A DNA stretch of 64,000 bases from Medakamo hakoo (lineage: Eukaryota > Chlorophyta > Trebouxiophyceae > Coccomyxaceae), in the NCBI GenBank assembly GCA_026636295.1, contig CP089451.1, positions 310,001 to 374,000 of the forward strand. The letters are read 5' to 3'. Below the pieces are notes generated by a model. The model did no database searches. It was not told where the DNA came from and saw only the letters and a program-made list of their open reading frames with translations. Position numbers and translations under genes: made by a program. The stretch's first letter is position 1, and every line of letters starts with the position of its first letter. Shown here piece by piece: positions 49,484-59,838 of the stretch.

Positions 49484-51734
49484 TCACCCGCCCTCCTCCT
49501 CCTCCTCACCCGGCGCCCAGCGCGGCGTGCCCGCCAAGTCCACGCGGTCCAGGCGGACGACGCCCACCAGCGCCTCCGGCAGTTCGGGCTCTTCGTTGCC
49601 CTGCACCAGCAGCGCGATGTCGATGACCAGGCCGCGCACCGCGCCCTGGACCAGGCCGACCACGTGGGCGGCGGTGCGCGAGGACCCGACGTCGACGTCC
49701 ACCTCAAAGTGGCGCGGGCCCGCGTGGTAGGTCGCATCGATTTTGGTGGCGAGCAGGCAGGGCGTGTTCTGCCCGACCGCGCGCTGCAACACCCAGCCGG
49801 CGCCGTCCGTCAGGCGCGGAATGATTTTAAAAGCACCCGCGCGGGCGGTGGACGCGTCGGCGGACGGGTTGGCCGCAGAGACGCCCGCCACGAAGCGGGC
49901 GAGGGCGAGGTCGAACGGGGCCAGGCCGGCCACCGACGGCGACGCGGCGTGCAGGTGATCCGCCCACCAGGGCCGGGCGGGCGGGGACGGGGGCGAGGAG
50001 GGGGCCGGTCCCGCGCGTGGTGGCGGTGGGTGGTGGGTGGCGGCAGCAGCCGCGGCCGCCAGCGCGTCGCCGTTCACCGCCGTCGCGGCGCGGCGGTGGC
50101 CCGCGCCAGCCGCCGCGCCGGGCGGGCGGGCGGCGTCGGTCGCTGACACCGCCGACCGTTCCACGGCCACGGCCGCAGCCGACGCGGCCGCCGCGCCCGC
50201 AGCCGCGGCCGCCCGGGCGTCGTCGGCGTCGGCGTCGCCGGCAGGGTCTGGTCGGCCGCCGCCGCCGCCGCCCGGCGCCCGGCCCGGCCGCCACCAAGGC
50301 CCGCCGCCGTCCTCAGTCGTGGTGGGTGGCGGCGGCGGCGGCGCCGCCGCCGCCGCCGCACCTCCGACCGGCGGCACTGGGCTCAGCCCGGGAGGCGGGC
50401 GCACCGCCACCCGCGGCCCGGGGACGGGCCGCCCCGTCAGCGCACCGCACACCGCGGCTTCCGCGCGGGCCAGCGGGCAGTAGTCCAGCGACCAGGCCGC
50501 CGTCAGGGACAGCGCGCCGCCCCGCCCGGGCACGGACACCTGCCACACGAGCGTGAAGGGGGCCGGCGAGCGCGACACGGCCGGCAAGTACCGGGCAATG
50601 TGCTGGACGGGCGCGTCCAGCCGCACCAGCTCGACGGCGGCCAGGCGCGCGGCCGTGGCCGGCGGCGCAACTTTTGACCCGTCGGCCAGGTAGGTCGCGC
50701 TGCGCACGCGGAACCCGGCCGCGCCCGGGTCGCAGAAGCATGCGGCCGGCAGGGAGGAGGATGTCGGTGCGGTCGGTGCGGGCGGGCGGCGGGGCCCCGC
50801 CCCCACGCTTGGGCGGACGGCGGGGGCGGCGCCGTTGGCGCGCGGCGCCGCCTTGGTGGTGGTGGGGGGTGGGGGTGCAGGTCCGCCGGCCGTCGGCGGT
50901 GGGGCAGGGCCCGGCCCGCCGCCGCCACCACCCCCGCCGCCGTGGCCTCGCCGCCTCCTCCGCCGGCGTCTCAAAGCGGCTTCCGCTTCGGCGGCAAGGG
51001 CAGCACTGCCGGGGCGCAGCCCGCCCAAGCGGTGGGCGCGGGCGACGAGCGCCTCAGCCGCGGCGGTTGCGGCCGCGTCGTCGTCGCCTGCCGCGGGGAC
51101 GGCGGCCGCGGCGGCCGCGCCGTTGGCCAGCACGCCCGCAAAAGCCAGGCCGGCCAACAGCGGCAGCAGCAGCACGGCCGCCCGCCCGCCCGGGTCCGCC
51201 GCCTGGAACGCGAGCAGCGCGGTGCCTGCGGTCGCGGCGAGGGCAGCCACGTCCGCGGCCGCGGCCAGCGCCGCCGCCCGCCTGGACACGCGGTGGTGCG
51301 TGAAAAAAAACAGGGGCGGCCAGGCCGCGGTGGCTGCAGCGGCTAAGGCAGCATACGACAGCGCCGCCGCCGCGCGTGTGTGCGGTTGGGCCCCCGGCGC
51401 CGTGACGGCCCGGTGCGCGCCCGCGCCGGCCGCGACAAAGGCGGCCGCCCACCAGCGCAGGCGCTTGTGCGGCTTTGCCGGGCGCGGGCCGGTCGGGTGG
51501 GCCACCCCATCCTCCACGCCGTGTGCTCGCCTCCAGACCAGGGTCAGGGCGAAGGGCAGGGCGATGGCGGCGGCCTGGTGGTGTGTGTTTTGTGTGGAGT
51601 GGAGGTAGAGAGTGTGGGGCAGGTTGCGCGGAACGGACCGTGCTGCATTGCCTTTCCCATCGCCGGCGTGGGCGGCCCACGCCCCGATCGCCACACGCCC
51701 CACGCACCAGCGTCGCCAATGACGAGTCGATCAT
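49484..51734 (-). CDS. TspO/MBR - EDR2_C (DUF1336) fusion membrane protein
   Basis: Exons 51708-51734 (27 nt) and 49484-51574 (705 aa), donor GTGCGT, acceptor CACCAG. Residues about 9-170 look like TspO: first helix AAIALPFALTLVWRR, WWAAAFVAAGAGAHRAV, ALSYAALAAAATAAWPPLFF, a helix with ADVAALAATAGTALLAFQAAD, and LLLPLLAGLAFAGVLANGAA. TspO binds porphyrins and sterols. The C-terminal half has EDR2_C features: FRVRSATYLADGSK, VQHIARYLPAV, FTLVWQVSVPG, then after a long disordered insert FKIIPRLTDGAGWVLQRAVG, CLLATKIDATYH, HFEVDVDVGSSRTAAHVVGL, LVQGNEEPELPEALVGVVRL. One continuous frame joins them, so the fusion is genuine unless a splice is missed. Role inferred: lipid or tetrapyrrole handling at a membrane. 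Confidence 0.82.
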
Positions 51735-51981
51735 CCCGCGGCGAGAGAGAGAGGGGGAGGTCACCACCGGTGGCCTCCGCCTCGCTCCTCTCTGTTTTTT
51801 TTTTTGCCTTCGCCGCCAAAACGAGTGTGCCTGCCCTTGGCAGCTCAGACTAGAGACCTGAAAAAAACTCGTACGAGTTTTTTTTTTTCAGGTCACGCGC
51901 GCATTGGCTTGTGTCGTCGTACAGCTCACAGCCCGCCCGGCCGGACACACCGCTCTCACCTCGTGCAGACAGATCCTGGCA
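51735..51981. promoter_or_regulatory. Divergent promoter with a 40-nt palindrome
   Basis: The 247-bp gap between the TspO fusion and the duplicated-domain gene contains an inverted repeat at 51855-51894: GACCTG + A7 + CTCGTACGAG + T11 + CAGGTC. Each strand reads T-tract-CAG-GTC, so both look like splice acceptors. Confidence 0.55.
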
Positions 51982-53538
51982 ATGCACCACGTCCCAGGAA
52001 GCGGCGTGGTGGCGCAAGGCGAGCGCGCCCGGCCCGGCGCCCACACATCATCGGCCGCGTGCGCCCTGGCCCCACGCCACGAACCCTCCCACCACCCCCG
52101 CTGCCACCCGCGCGCCCGCCCTGCTGCCGCGCCCGCCCGGCCTGCCCGAGCCCGCCCTGCGCCGGCCCGGGCGGACGTCGCCCTGTCCACGACAGCGACG
52201 ACGAGCAGCACGGGCGCCGGCGCGGACCCGCCGCCCCCCCTCGACGACGCGCGCCCGCCCCCGCCGACGTGCGCGTGGCCCCTCCCGCCCGCGGCGCGCG
52301 CGCGCGCGCTCCTGTCCGGCGGGCGGGCGGGGCCGTACCCGGACCTGACCAACCCGGCCCGCGAGTACGAGTTTTCGGCGCGGCAGGAAGGCCCGTTCAC
52401 GCGCCTGGAGGGGGCCATGGTCGCGTGCGCGCGCGCGTACGGCGCGCTGGCGGTCACCGCCGCCGCGCACGGCGCGCTCCTCTTGGCGCACGGCGCCGGC
52501 CACGCCGCCGCGCCGCCGCCGCCGCCCGGGGCGCTGGCGGTCGCCGCCGCCGAGGCCGGCCAGGCCGCGGCCGTGGCGTTCGTCCTGTGGGTGGCGTCGG
52601 CCGCCTTTGGCCAGGTCGCCGCCTCGCGCGGGTCGGACATCGCCTGGTGCCTGTCCGGCGTGCGCGACCTGGGCGCCGCCCTGGCCGAGGTCGCCATCAT
52701 GGGCACGGGCCTGGCCCTGCTGCACGTCGGCGTCGCGGCGGCCGCCTGGCCGGGCGGGGCGCTGCCCCTGGTCGCGGGCCTGACGGCCGCCGCCACGGCG
52801 GGGCGGGCCCTGACGCACGGCCGGCCGGACAGGGTGGGCCGCGCGCTGCGCGCGCCCTCCACCGCCGTCAGGCTCCTGACAGCGCCGCTGCGGGCGGTGC
52901 GCGGCCGGCGCGGCGGCGGTCGCGCCGCGCGGGCCGGCCGCCCCACGCCCGTCGCGGCCTTCAAGTCCGCGCAGGCGCGGCTGCCGCCCCGCCCGCCGGC
53001 GGGCCTGGCGTCCGTCGACTGTGCCCACACCGACGGCGGCGGCGGCGGTGGCGGCGCGGGGGGCGATGGGGGCGTTGAGGCTGAGTACGAGTTTGACGAC
53101 GCCCAGGAACAGCCGCTGGCGGGCGCGATCGGCGCCCTCCACCTGGCCTGCCTGGCCCGCCTGCTCCAAGCGTCCAGCGAGGCCGTGCTGTGCGCCGCGT
53201 GCGTGGCGACGGGCCGCCCGGGCGAGGCGGCCGTCGCCGCGGTCGGCGCCCTGGAAACGGCCGCGTCGGCCGCCCTGTTTTTCTTCGCGACCGACTCGTT
53301 CCGGGCCGTCATCACGACGGCCGGGTCCGACCTCGCCCACCTGTTGGCGGGCCTGTCCGGGCTGGCCCGCATGTTTTCGCGGCTGGAGCACGTGATCCAG
53401 TTTGCGATTGTGTTGCGCGTCGTCCCCGAGGTCGCGTCCATGGGGTGGGGGGCCCTGAGCGCGGCCGTCGGGCGCGGCGGTGGGTGGGGCGCCGCGTGGA
53501 CGCGGTGCGTGGCGGCCGTGCTGGGTGGTGGGGCGTAG
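51982..53538 (+). CDS. Polytopic membrane protein with an internal duplication, family unknown
   Basis: 518 aa from ATG 51982; the N-terminal 125 residues are Pro/Ala/Arg-rich and the true start is uncertain, since a splice acceptor-like site lies upstream. Two copies of one module follow. Copy 1 (about 128-245) begins EYEFSARQEGPF and ends VASAAFGQVAASRGSDIAWC, LSGVRDLG. Copy 2 (about 367-490) begins EYEFDDAQEQPL and ends FFATDSFRAVITTAGSDLAH, LLAGLSGLA. Each has an amphipathic start, two or three hydrophobic helices, and the shared GSD[IL]xxxLxG motif. Further hydrophobic segments (AEVAIMGTGLALLHVGVAAA) sit between them. I cannot name the family; plastid or endomembrane location is open. 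Confidence 0.65.
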   Translation: MHHVPGSGVVAQGERARPGAHTSSAACALAPRHEPSHHPRCHPRARPAAAPARPARARPAPARADVALSTTATTSSTGAGADPPPPLDDARPPPPTCAWPLPPAARARALLSGGRAGPYPDLTNPAREYEFSARQEGPFTRLEGAMVACARAYGALAVTAAAHGALLLAHGAGHAAAPPPPPGALAVAAAEAGQAAAVAFVLWVASAAFGQVAASRGSDIAWCLSGVRDLGAALAEVAIMGTGLALLHVGVAAAAWPGGALPLVAGLTAAATAGRALTHGRPDRVGRALRAPSTAVRLLTAPLRAVRGRRGGGRAARAGRPTPVAAFKSAQARLPPRPPAGLASVDCAHTDGGGGGGGAGGDGGVEAEYEFDDAQEQPLAGAIGALHLACLARLLQASSEAVLCAACVATGRPGEAAVAAVGALETAASAALFFFATDSFRAVITTAGSDLAHLLAGLSGLARMFSRLEHVIQFAIVLRVVPEVASMGWGALSAAVGRGGGWGAAWTRCVAAVLGGGA

Positions 53539-53688
53539 GGGGACCGTTGACGTGTTGTGTGCTGACAGACGGGCCGAAGTGTTGAGAGAAAAAAAAACAG
53601 GATGGAGGGAGGGAAGGTGTGGTGGAGTGGGAACGCACACTCTCGACGGAACGAGAGGGAGGGGAGCGGGCGCGAGCCAAGCACACGA

Positions 53689-56272
53689 ATGCGCACCCGC
53701 TCCACCAAACCCGCGGCCGAGGCGGAGGCCACCCCCGCCCTGCCCTCACCGGAAGTCGTGTCCTCCGACAAGCCGTCCTCGTGCCAGGGCGATGACGACG
53801 GCGCCTGGTCCGACGGCGACGACGGCCCGGCCTTTCTGTCCGACGACGAAGACGCGGGCGCCGGCGGCGTGCTCGCGGCGCCGGCCGCGCCCGCGGCCGG
53901 CGCGGGCCCGCGCCTGGACACCTTGCTGGGCGGGTCCGGCCGCCACGGCGGCGGCGGCGGCGGGCCGGCATGGCGCGTCATCGGGTCGGACGAGCTGGCG
54001 GCGGCCCAGGTGCGTGGAGAGAGGCGGGGAGATTTGTTTTTTTTTCCTGGGGGTCGCCCGTCCCAACACCCGCCCGCCCCCGCGCTCCCCCTGTCGCTGT
54101 CCGTCCCCGCGCCGCACGCCGCACCGCACCGCCGGGCTCACCGCCGGCCCCTCTCCCCATGCCCTCGGGGAGGCCAGCACAAACCCCCACACCCCGTCCG
54201 AGGGACGACCTCACGCACCGAGCACGCCCCTCCCCCCCACATACAAAAACCACGCGCCCCCACAGACCTCCGCCCTCGACACGGTGACCTCCCTCCTGGG
54301 CTGCCCCACCCCCGCCGCCCGGGCACTGCTCATCCACTTCCGCTGGTCCCTGGACGCCCTGACGGGCGTCCTGGCGGAGCGTGGGGAAGCCGCCCTGTTC
54401 CGGGCGGCGGGCGTGGCGCGCTCGGCGGACGGCGGCGGCCCTGGCGCGGCGACCGCCGCCGCCCGGCCGCCGGGCGCCGGACCCGACGGCGGCTTTGAGT
54501 GCGGCGTCTGCATGACGACCGTCCCCGCGGCGTCCGCCACGTCCATGCCGTGCGGCCACGCCTTTTGCGACGACTGCTGGCGCGGCCACTTGGTGGCCCG
54601 CATTTCCGGCGGGGGCGTGGGCGCGCGCGTCCCGTGCGCCGCGCACAGGTGCGGCGCGCTCTGCGACGAGGCGGCCGTCCGCGCGCTGCTGGCCGCCGGC
54701 GCGGCCGACGCGTCGTCGCCCGCCGGCGCGGCCGGCGCCGAGGCGTGCGGCGCCGCCCTGGCGTCCTTTGAACGCGCCCTGGCCCAGTCTTACGTCGACG
54801 ACAACGCGCGCGTGCGGTGGTGCCCGTCCGTCCCGCACTGCGGCGCGGCCGTCGAGGTCGGCGCCGGCGACGACGCGGCGTGCGAGCCCGTGTGCGCGTG
54901 CGGCACGGCCTTTTGCTTCGGGTGCGGGTCCGGCCCGCACGCGCCCGCGACGTGCGCGATGGCGGCCGCCTGGGCGCGCAAGTGCCGGGACGACTCGGAG
55001 ACGGCGACCTGGCTGACGGCCAACACGAAGCCGTGCCCAAAGTGCCACAAGCCGGTGGAAAAGGTGGGGGCGGCGCTGGGGTGGGTGGGTGGGCGGATGG
55101 ATGGATGGAGGGGGGGACGCTACACGCACCTGCACGCACCCACACACACACGCGGCCGCCCCCTCCCCCCTCCAATCCCCCCCACGCAACAACAGAACGG
55201 CGGGTGCAACCTGGTCCTGTGCACGTGCGGCCAGCCCTTTTGCTGGCTGTGCGGCGGGCCGACCGGGCTGGCCCACACGTGGACGGCCATCCGCGACCAC
55301 TCGTGCGGCCGGTTCCGCGACGCCGCGGACGAGCGGGCGGGCGGCGCGCGGCGGGCCATCGAGCGTTACATGCACTACTTCACCCGGTGGGACGCGCACT
55401 GCCGGAGTGGGGCGGTCGCGGCCGCGGCGCGCGCAGGCTTCGCGGCCCGGGCGGAAGCGATCGGGGCGGGCCGGCCCGACGGGGGCGGCCCCGCCCTCAC
55501 GGCCGCGCCGCCGGCGCCGGGCGGTGGCGCGGGCGGGCGCGGCGGCCCGCCCGCCGGCCCGCCGCGCGCCGCCCTGCCGCTCCTGCATCCGGCATCTGGG
55601 CGTGGCCCGCTCGCCTCCGCCCGTGCGGCCGGCGCGCCCGGCCCCGGCACCCCACCGCCGGGCGGCGACGGCGGCGGCGCCCACGCACCCGGCGGCGGCG
55701 GGTGCGGCCCGCGCGACGCGGCCTGGCTGCCCCGCGCGCTGGAACAGCTCATCCTCGCCCGCCGGTGCCTGGCGGCCTCCTACGTCTTCGCCTTCTACAT
55801 GTTTGGCGGCGAATTCTTCGGCGAGGGCGACTGGGTGGCGGCGCCCGGCGCGCCCGCCTTCGCCGCCGCCCAAGCCCTGTTCGAGGGCCAGCAAGCCGCG
55901 CTGGAGGCCGAGGTCGAGCGCCTGAGCGGGTTGACGGAGCGGGGCCCGTCCGACTTCCCGGGCGGGGAGGCGGAGTGGCGCCTCAAAGTCATCGACTCGG
56001 CCGTCAACGTCGACCGCCGCCTGGCCCACATGTTCGACGCGGCCCGGGACGACCTGCTGGGGCGGCTGGCCTGCGGCGGGACGGACGTCGCGCCGTACAC
56101 GGGCCTGGCGGGCCAGGTGCCGGGCGGTGGGGCGTCGTCCGCCCCCGCCGCCGCCGCCTTGCCGCCCTCCACGCTGACCGGCGGTGGGGGTGGCCTGGCG
56201 GGCGGCGCGCCCGCGCCGGCCCCACCCCAGCCGGGCGCGGCGGGCGGCGGGCGGAAGAAAGCGAGGGTGTGA
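53689..56272 (+). CDS. Ariadne-type RBR E3 ubiquitin ligase
   Basis: Exons 53689-54009, 54266-55063, 55196-56272 (731 aa; donors GTGCGT and GTGGGG). Order: acidic N-terminus (DDDGAWSDGDDG), UBA-like helices (ALDTVTSLLGCPTPAARALL), RING1 CGVCMTTVP..MPCGHAFCDDCW (about 185-215), IBR CPSVPHCGAAVEV..CACGTAFCFGCG (about 291-338), RING2 CPKCHKPVEKNGGCNLVLC then CGQPFCWLCGG (about 363-395), and the Ariadne domain (ERYMHYFTRWDAHCRSG, LEQLILARRCLAASYVFAFY). The active-site Cys of the NGGCN motif is present, but the His two residues later, part of the catalytic dyad in HHARI and parkin, is Leu. The intron inside RING2 is in phase. A Gly/Pro insert splits the Ariadne domain. Confidence 0.92.
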
Positions 56273-56311
56273 GTGACACAGGGGGTGGGTGGGGGGTGGG
56301 GGGGATAGGAG

Positions 56312-56335
56312 CGCGCGCGCGCGCGCACGCGCGCG
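56312..56335 (+). repeat. (GC)n dinucleotide tract
   Basis: Alternating GCGCGC tract with one CA interruption in the convergent gap between the RBR ligase and SAC9-like genes. Confidence 0.7.
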
Positions 56336-56502
56336 GGGTGAGCACGGCTAGTCTCTTTTTTTTGCCTTCATGTCCTTCCCTTGCTTTGCTGAATGAGAGT
56401 GCGCTTGCCTTGTCTGTGTGTATGTGTGTGCGGCCTGTGTAAAATCAAGACAGGCGGAGGCGCACGGGCGCCAAAAAAACATGATTGTTCTTGTTTCTAC
56501 TC

Positions 56503-59500
56503 TCATTCTAGGCCCACCCCGAGCGGGTCGCCCGCCTCTTCGCCCGGCGGTGGGGACGGGTCGCCGCCACTGCTGCTGCCGCCTCCCTCCGACAGGGCCA
56601 GGCCCACGAGGGAGGGTGGAGCCGGCGCGCCCGCCGTCACGGCGGCCAGCGCGGCGACGGTGGGGGGTGGGGCACCACCCGGGTGCTGCGGGGCGGCCCC
56701 CTCCACGTCCTCGCCCTCGCTCTCGCTCCATTCCGGCGGCACGTCCGCCGGGCCAGCGCCGCCCGTCAGAAACAGGTCCACGGCCGCCTGGCGCCCACCA
56801 TCCCGGGCCACGTTGAAAAACCGGCGCTGGACGGAGAGGCCGACGTTGCGCAACTTGGCGGCGCCGCCGCGCACGGCCGCGCCCGCCGCGTCGGCCACGT
56901 CCGCGACGGCCGCCGCGACGGCGTCCGCCCCGCCCTCACGGTCGCTGCCCGCCCCGCTCAGCCCACCACCGCCCGCACCCGGACCCGGGTCGGCGTCACA
57001 GAGCAGCAGGGACAGGACGTCGGCGTGCATGGCGGGCGACGCGGTGTACAGGTGCGAAATGACGTCGCCGGTCGCCCCGAACGCGGCGGCCTGGGCGGAC
57101 ACCAGGGCGGGGAGCAAGTGCGACCGCGCCGCCGAGACGGACTTGGCGGCTATGACAGACCAGGGTGGGGGTGGGGGTGGAGACGGGGCGGGCGCGGCGG
57201 CCGTCGCAGCAGCAGCGCCAGCAGCAGCAGCGGCAGCGGCAGGCCCGGGCGCGCCGGGTTGCTCCGCCGCCCCGCCTCCTCCCTCACCGCCACCCGGCCG
57301 CACCCAGGTCGTGGACCGGGACGTGTGGTCGATGTAAAACACGCGGCCGCTGGTCGGGTGGACCCGGGCTTCCCAGCCGGGCGGGAGTGGGGGCGGGAAG
57401 GGCGGCGGGCGTGGAGGCTGGGGCGGAGGGGCGGGCGGCCGGCCACCGCCGCCGCCGCCCAGGCCGGCCTCCCACACGCGCAGGCCCAGGCACCGTGCCT
57501 GTTCGACGACCAGCGCCGTGGCGACAAAGTACGACGCGGCATTCGTCCGGTCCAGGGAGTCGGCGCAATTGAAGCGGAGCAGGCCGGTCTGTGCGGCGGT
57601 GAGGGTGAGGCAGGCCGGGGCGGGCGGGCGCGCGCCGGCGCCTCCACCACCATTCCCGCCGCCGCCACCCCCGCGCAGCACGCCGACCGTCGCGCCGACG
57701 TCGGCCAGCAACGCCCCCAACTTCATCCACAGGCCTTCGACCGCGCCCGCGGGCGTGAAGTCCTTGCAGGAGGCGTGCCAGTCGAAGTTGACGACGGACA
57801 GGGCGAGCGGCGGGGCGGGAGGGGGGAGGGGCGGCGGTGGGTGCGCGGCCGGGGCGGCCGCGGCGGCCGACGTCGCCGTCGCCCCATTTTCCCGCTCCCG
57901 CCCGACGGCCAGGCGCACGCCCGTCGACAAGTTCTCCGACAGGATGAGCTCGTCTCGCCGGTGCTGGGAGCAGCGCAGCAGGTTGATGCAGATGACGGGC
58001 GTGCCGTGGCATGGCGGGCGGGTGGTGGTGGTGGTGGTGGCCGCGGGTGCGGCGCCGCCATTCCCACCGCCATCGCGCGCGGCCGCCGCCGCCCACCGGC
58101 CGTACCGTTTTTGCAGGCGGCGGAAGTAGCGGCGCGTGCCGATGAAGGTGCCGGGAGGCGGGCGGACGACGACGGACGCTTCGCCCACACCGCCGCCGCG
58201 CAGTTCCACGCCCCACCACACGGGGACGGTCCCGCGGCGCCAGACGGCGGAGGAGACGGTCGTCGAGCCGGCGGGCAACGGCTCGGGAGGAGACTCGGGC
58301 GCGGCCTGGCCGGGCGCGAGTGGGGTGGGCGGGGGGACCGGGGCGGGACCGGCGGGCGGAGACCCCCCGCCCCCACCGCCGCCGCCGCGTCCGCCGCTGC
58401 CCCGCCACACGAGCTGCTCGACCTCCACTTCATTCCCCGGCCCGGCCGCCGCGTTCAGGCCGCGGGCGCGGTACCGCGTCCCCGCGTGCAGGCGGGAGAC
58501 GCGGGTGAGGAGCGCGTACCCAAACCGCACGCCAGCCGCGTCGGCCAGGCCGCCCCGGCCGTCGGCGGAGCCTTGGACGAGCGGCGGTGGGCCCGCCCCG
58601 CGCGGCAGCGGCGGACACAGGCCGTCCGTCAGCGCGCTCGCCAGCCACCGGTTCCACACAAACTCCGCCGCCGGACGAGTCGGCGCGCCGGCCACCGCCC
58701 CGTGCACCCAGGGCCGGGTCACGTCCGCCGTCTCACAGTAGTAGTGCGAGCCCGGCACGCGGAAGCGGGACAGGGCGTCGGCCGCGTCGGCCGCGCGGCC
58801 CCGGGCGGCGACGGCCGCGGGCGCTGCGCCACCGTCGTCGCCGCTGCCGTCCTCGCCCAAGACGGGCACAGGCACCCAGGCCACGTCCGTGACGGTCCGG
58901 ACGACGTGGCCGCCGGGCAGCACGGCGGCAGGCCGGGCGGCCGTGGCGAGGAGGAGGACGCCGGCCGGGCCCGGCGGCGGCGGGGCGGGCGGCGCGGCCG
59001 GCGGCGCGGGCGGGGCGGACGGCGGCGCCGGCGACGCCGTGACCGCGCCCTCTCCGTCACTGAACAGCGCGTAACCCAACAGGGCGCACCCGCGGGCGAC
59101 GACCTCGTAGGCCGGGCGCGGGCGCGGGGGCGGCGGCGCGGGCTCCCCGCCGCCGTCCCCTCCACCCGCCGCGCCGAGTGGCTGGGGTGGGGGCGGGGGT
59201 GGGGGGCCCGCCCGCCACGCCGCGTCCAGGGCCGCCAGGGCGTCGCCTTCCGTGGCGAAGGAGCCGACGCCGGGGGATGGGTCGTAGGCGGGCGCGCCTG
59301 ACCGGGCGGGGAGGGTGACGACCTGGGTGTCGGAGCTGCGTGCGGTGGGGAGGGAGGTGGGACGGAGGTCAGGGAGGTCGCGAACGGGCATGGGTCGTGA
59401 AAAAATCAGGAAAACGGACGCCGCCGTTCCTCCCGCGCCCCGCCCAGCTCACCGTGCCGCGGACGAGATGACGAGGGCATGGTCGCCCGTCACCCCATGC

Positions 59501-59628
59501 CGCAGGACGACGACGGACGAGGACCGGCCCGCGGCGAGGGTGGTGGGGAGCGTGGATGGACCCGCCGGCGCCGGTTGCGGCACTGCTGCCGGCCGCCCGC
59601 CCGGCGCCAGGTCGCGGAGAGGGGGCAT
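56503..59628 (-). CDS. SAC9-like phosphoinositide phosphatase with WW domain
   Basis: Exons 59453-59628 and 56503-59335 (1002 aa), donor GTGAGC, phase 2. SAC9 dephosphorylates PI(4,5)P2 and related lipids. The N-terminus matches plant SAC9 (SSVVVLRHGVTGDHALVISS, ARSDTQVVTLPARSGAPAYD). SAC core: FVWNRWLAS, GTRYRARGLN, NEVEVEQLVWRG, VPVWWGVEL, FRRLQKRYG, VICINLLRCSQHRRDELILS, VNFDWHASCKD, and the catalytic CX5R in RFNCADSLDRTNAASYF (about 650). A WW domain (LPPGWEARVHPTSGRVFYID then TWVRP) follows at about 705-735, as only in SAC9. After it come Ala-rich helices; the long C-terminal region of land-plant SAC9 (about 1600 residues in total) is missing. Head-to-head with the SMP gene. Confidence 0.92.
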
Positions 59629-59838
59629 GAGCACAAGATGCGCTGCCACAACCCGCGCGGATGTGCGCGCGCGCGCGCGTGTCGGACTGACCGCCCGCGC
59701 CCCCCCTGTTTCTCCCGGACCGTCGGAAGGAAAGCGGGTGTTGGGCGCGCCGCAGCTGTGCCTGTGCGACACACATCAAAAAAAAAAGTCGTCGTCCCCA
59801 ACCCCGGGCGACGTCTTTGCCCGGGGGGCGACGCCACC
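59629..59838. promoter_or_regulatory. Shared promoter of SAC9-like and SMP genes
   Basis: 210-bp gap between opposed ATGs. Contains a (CG)n/(GC)n tract at about 59663-59679 and an A10 run at 59779-59788. No TATA box recognised. Confidence 0.5.

Noticed and set aside
51904-51981. Upstream extension of the duplicated-module protein from 51904
   Set aside because: That frame begins with TTG, not ATG. The first in-frame ATG is 51982, although the true N-terminus may still come from an upstream exon.
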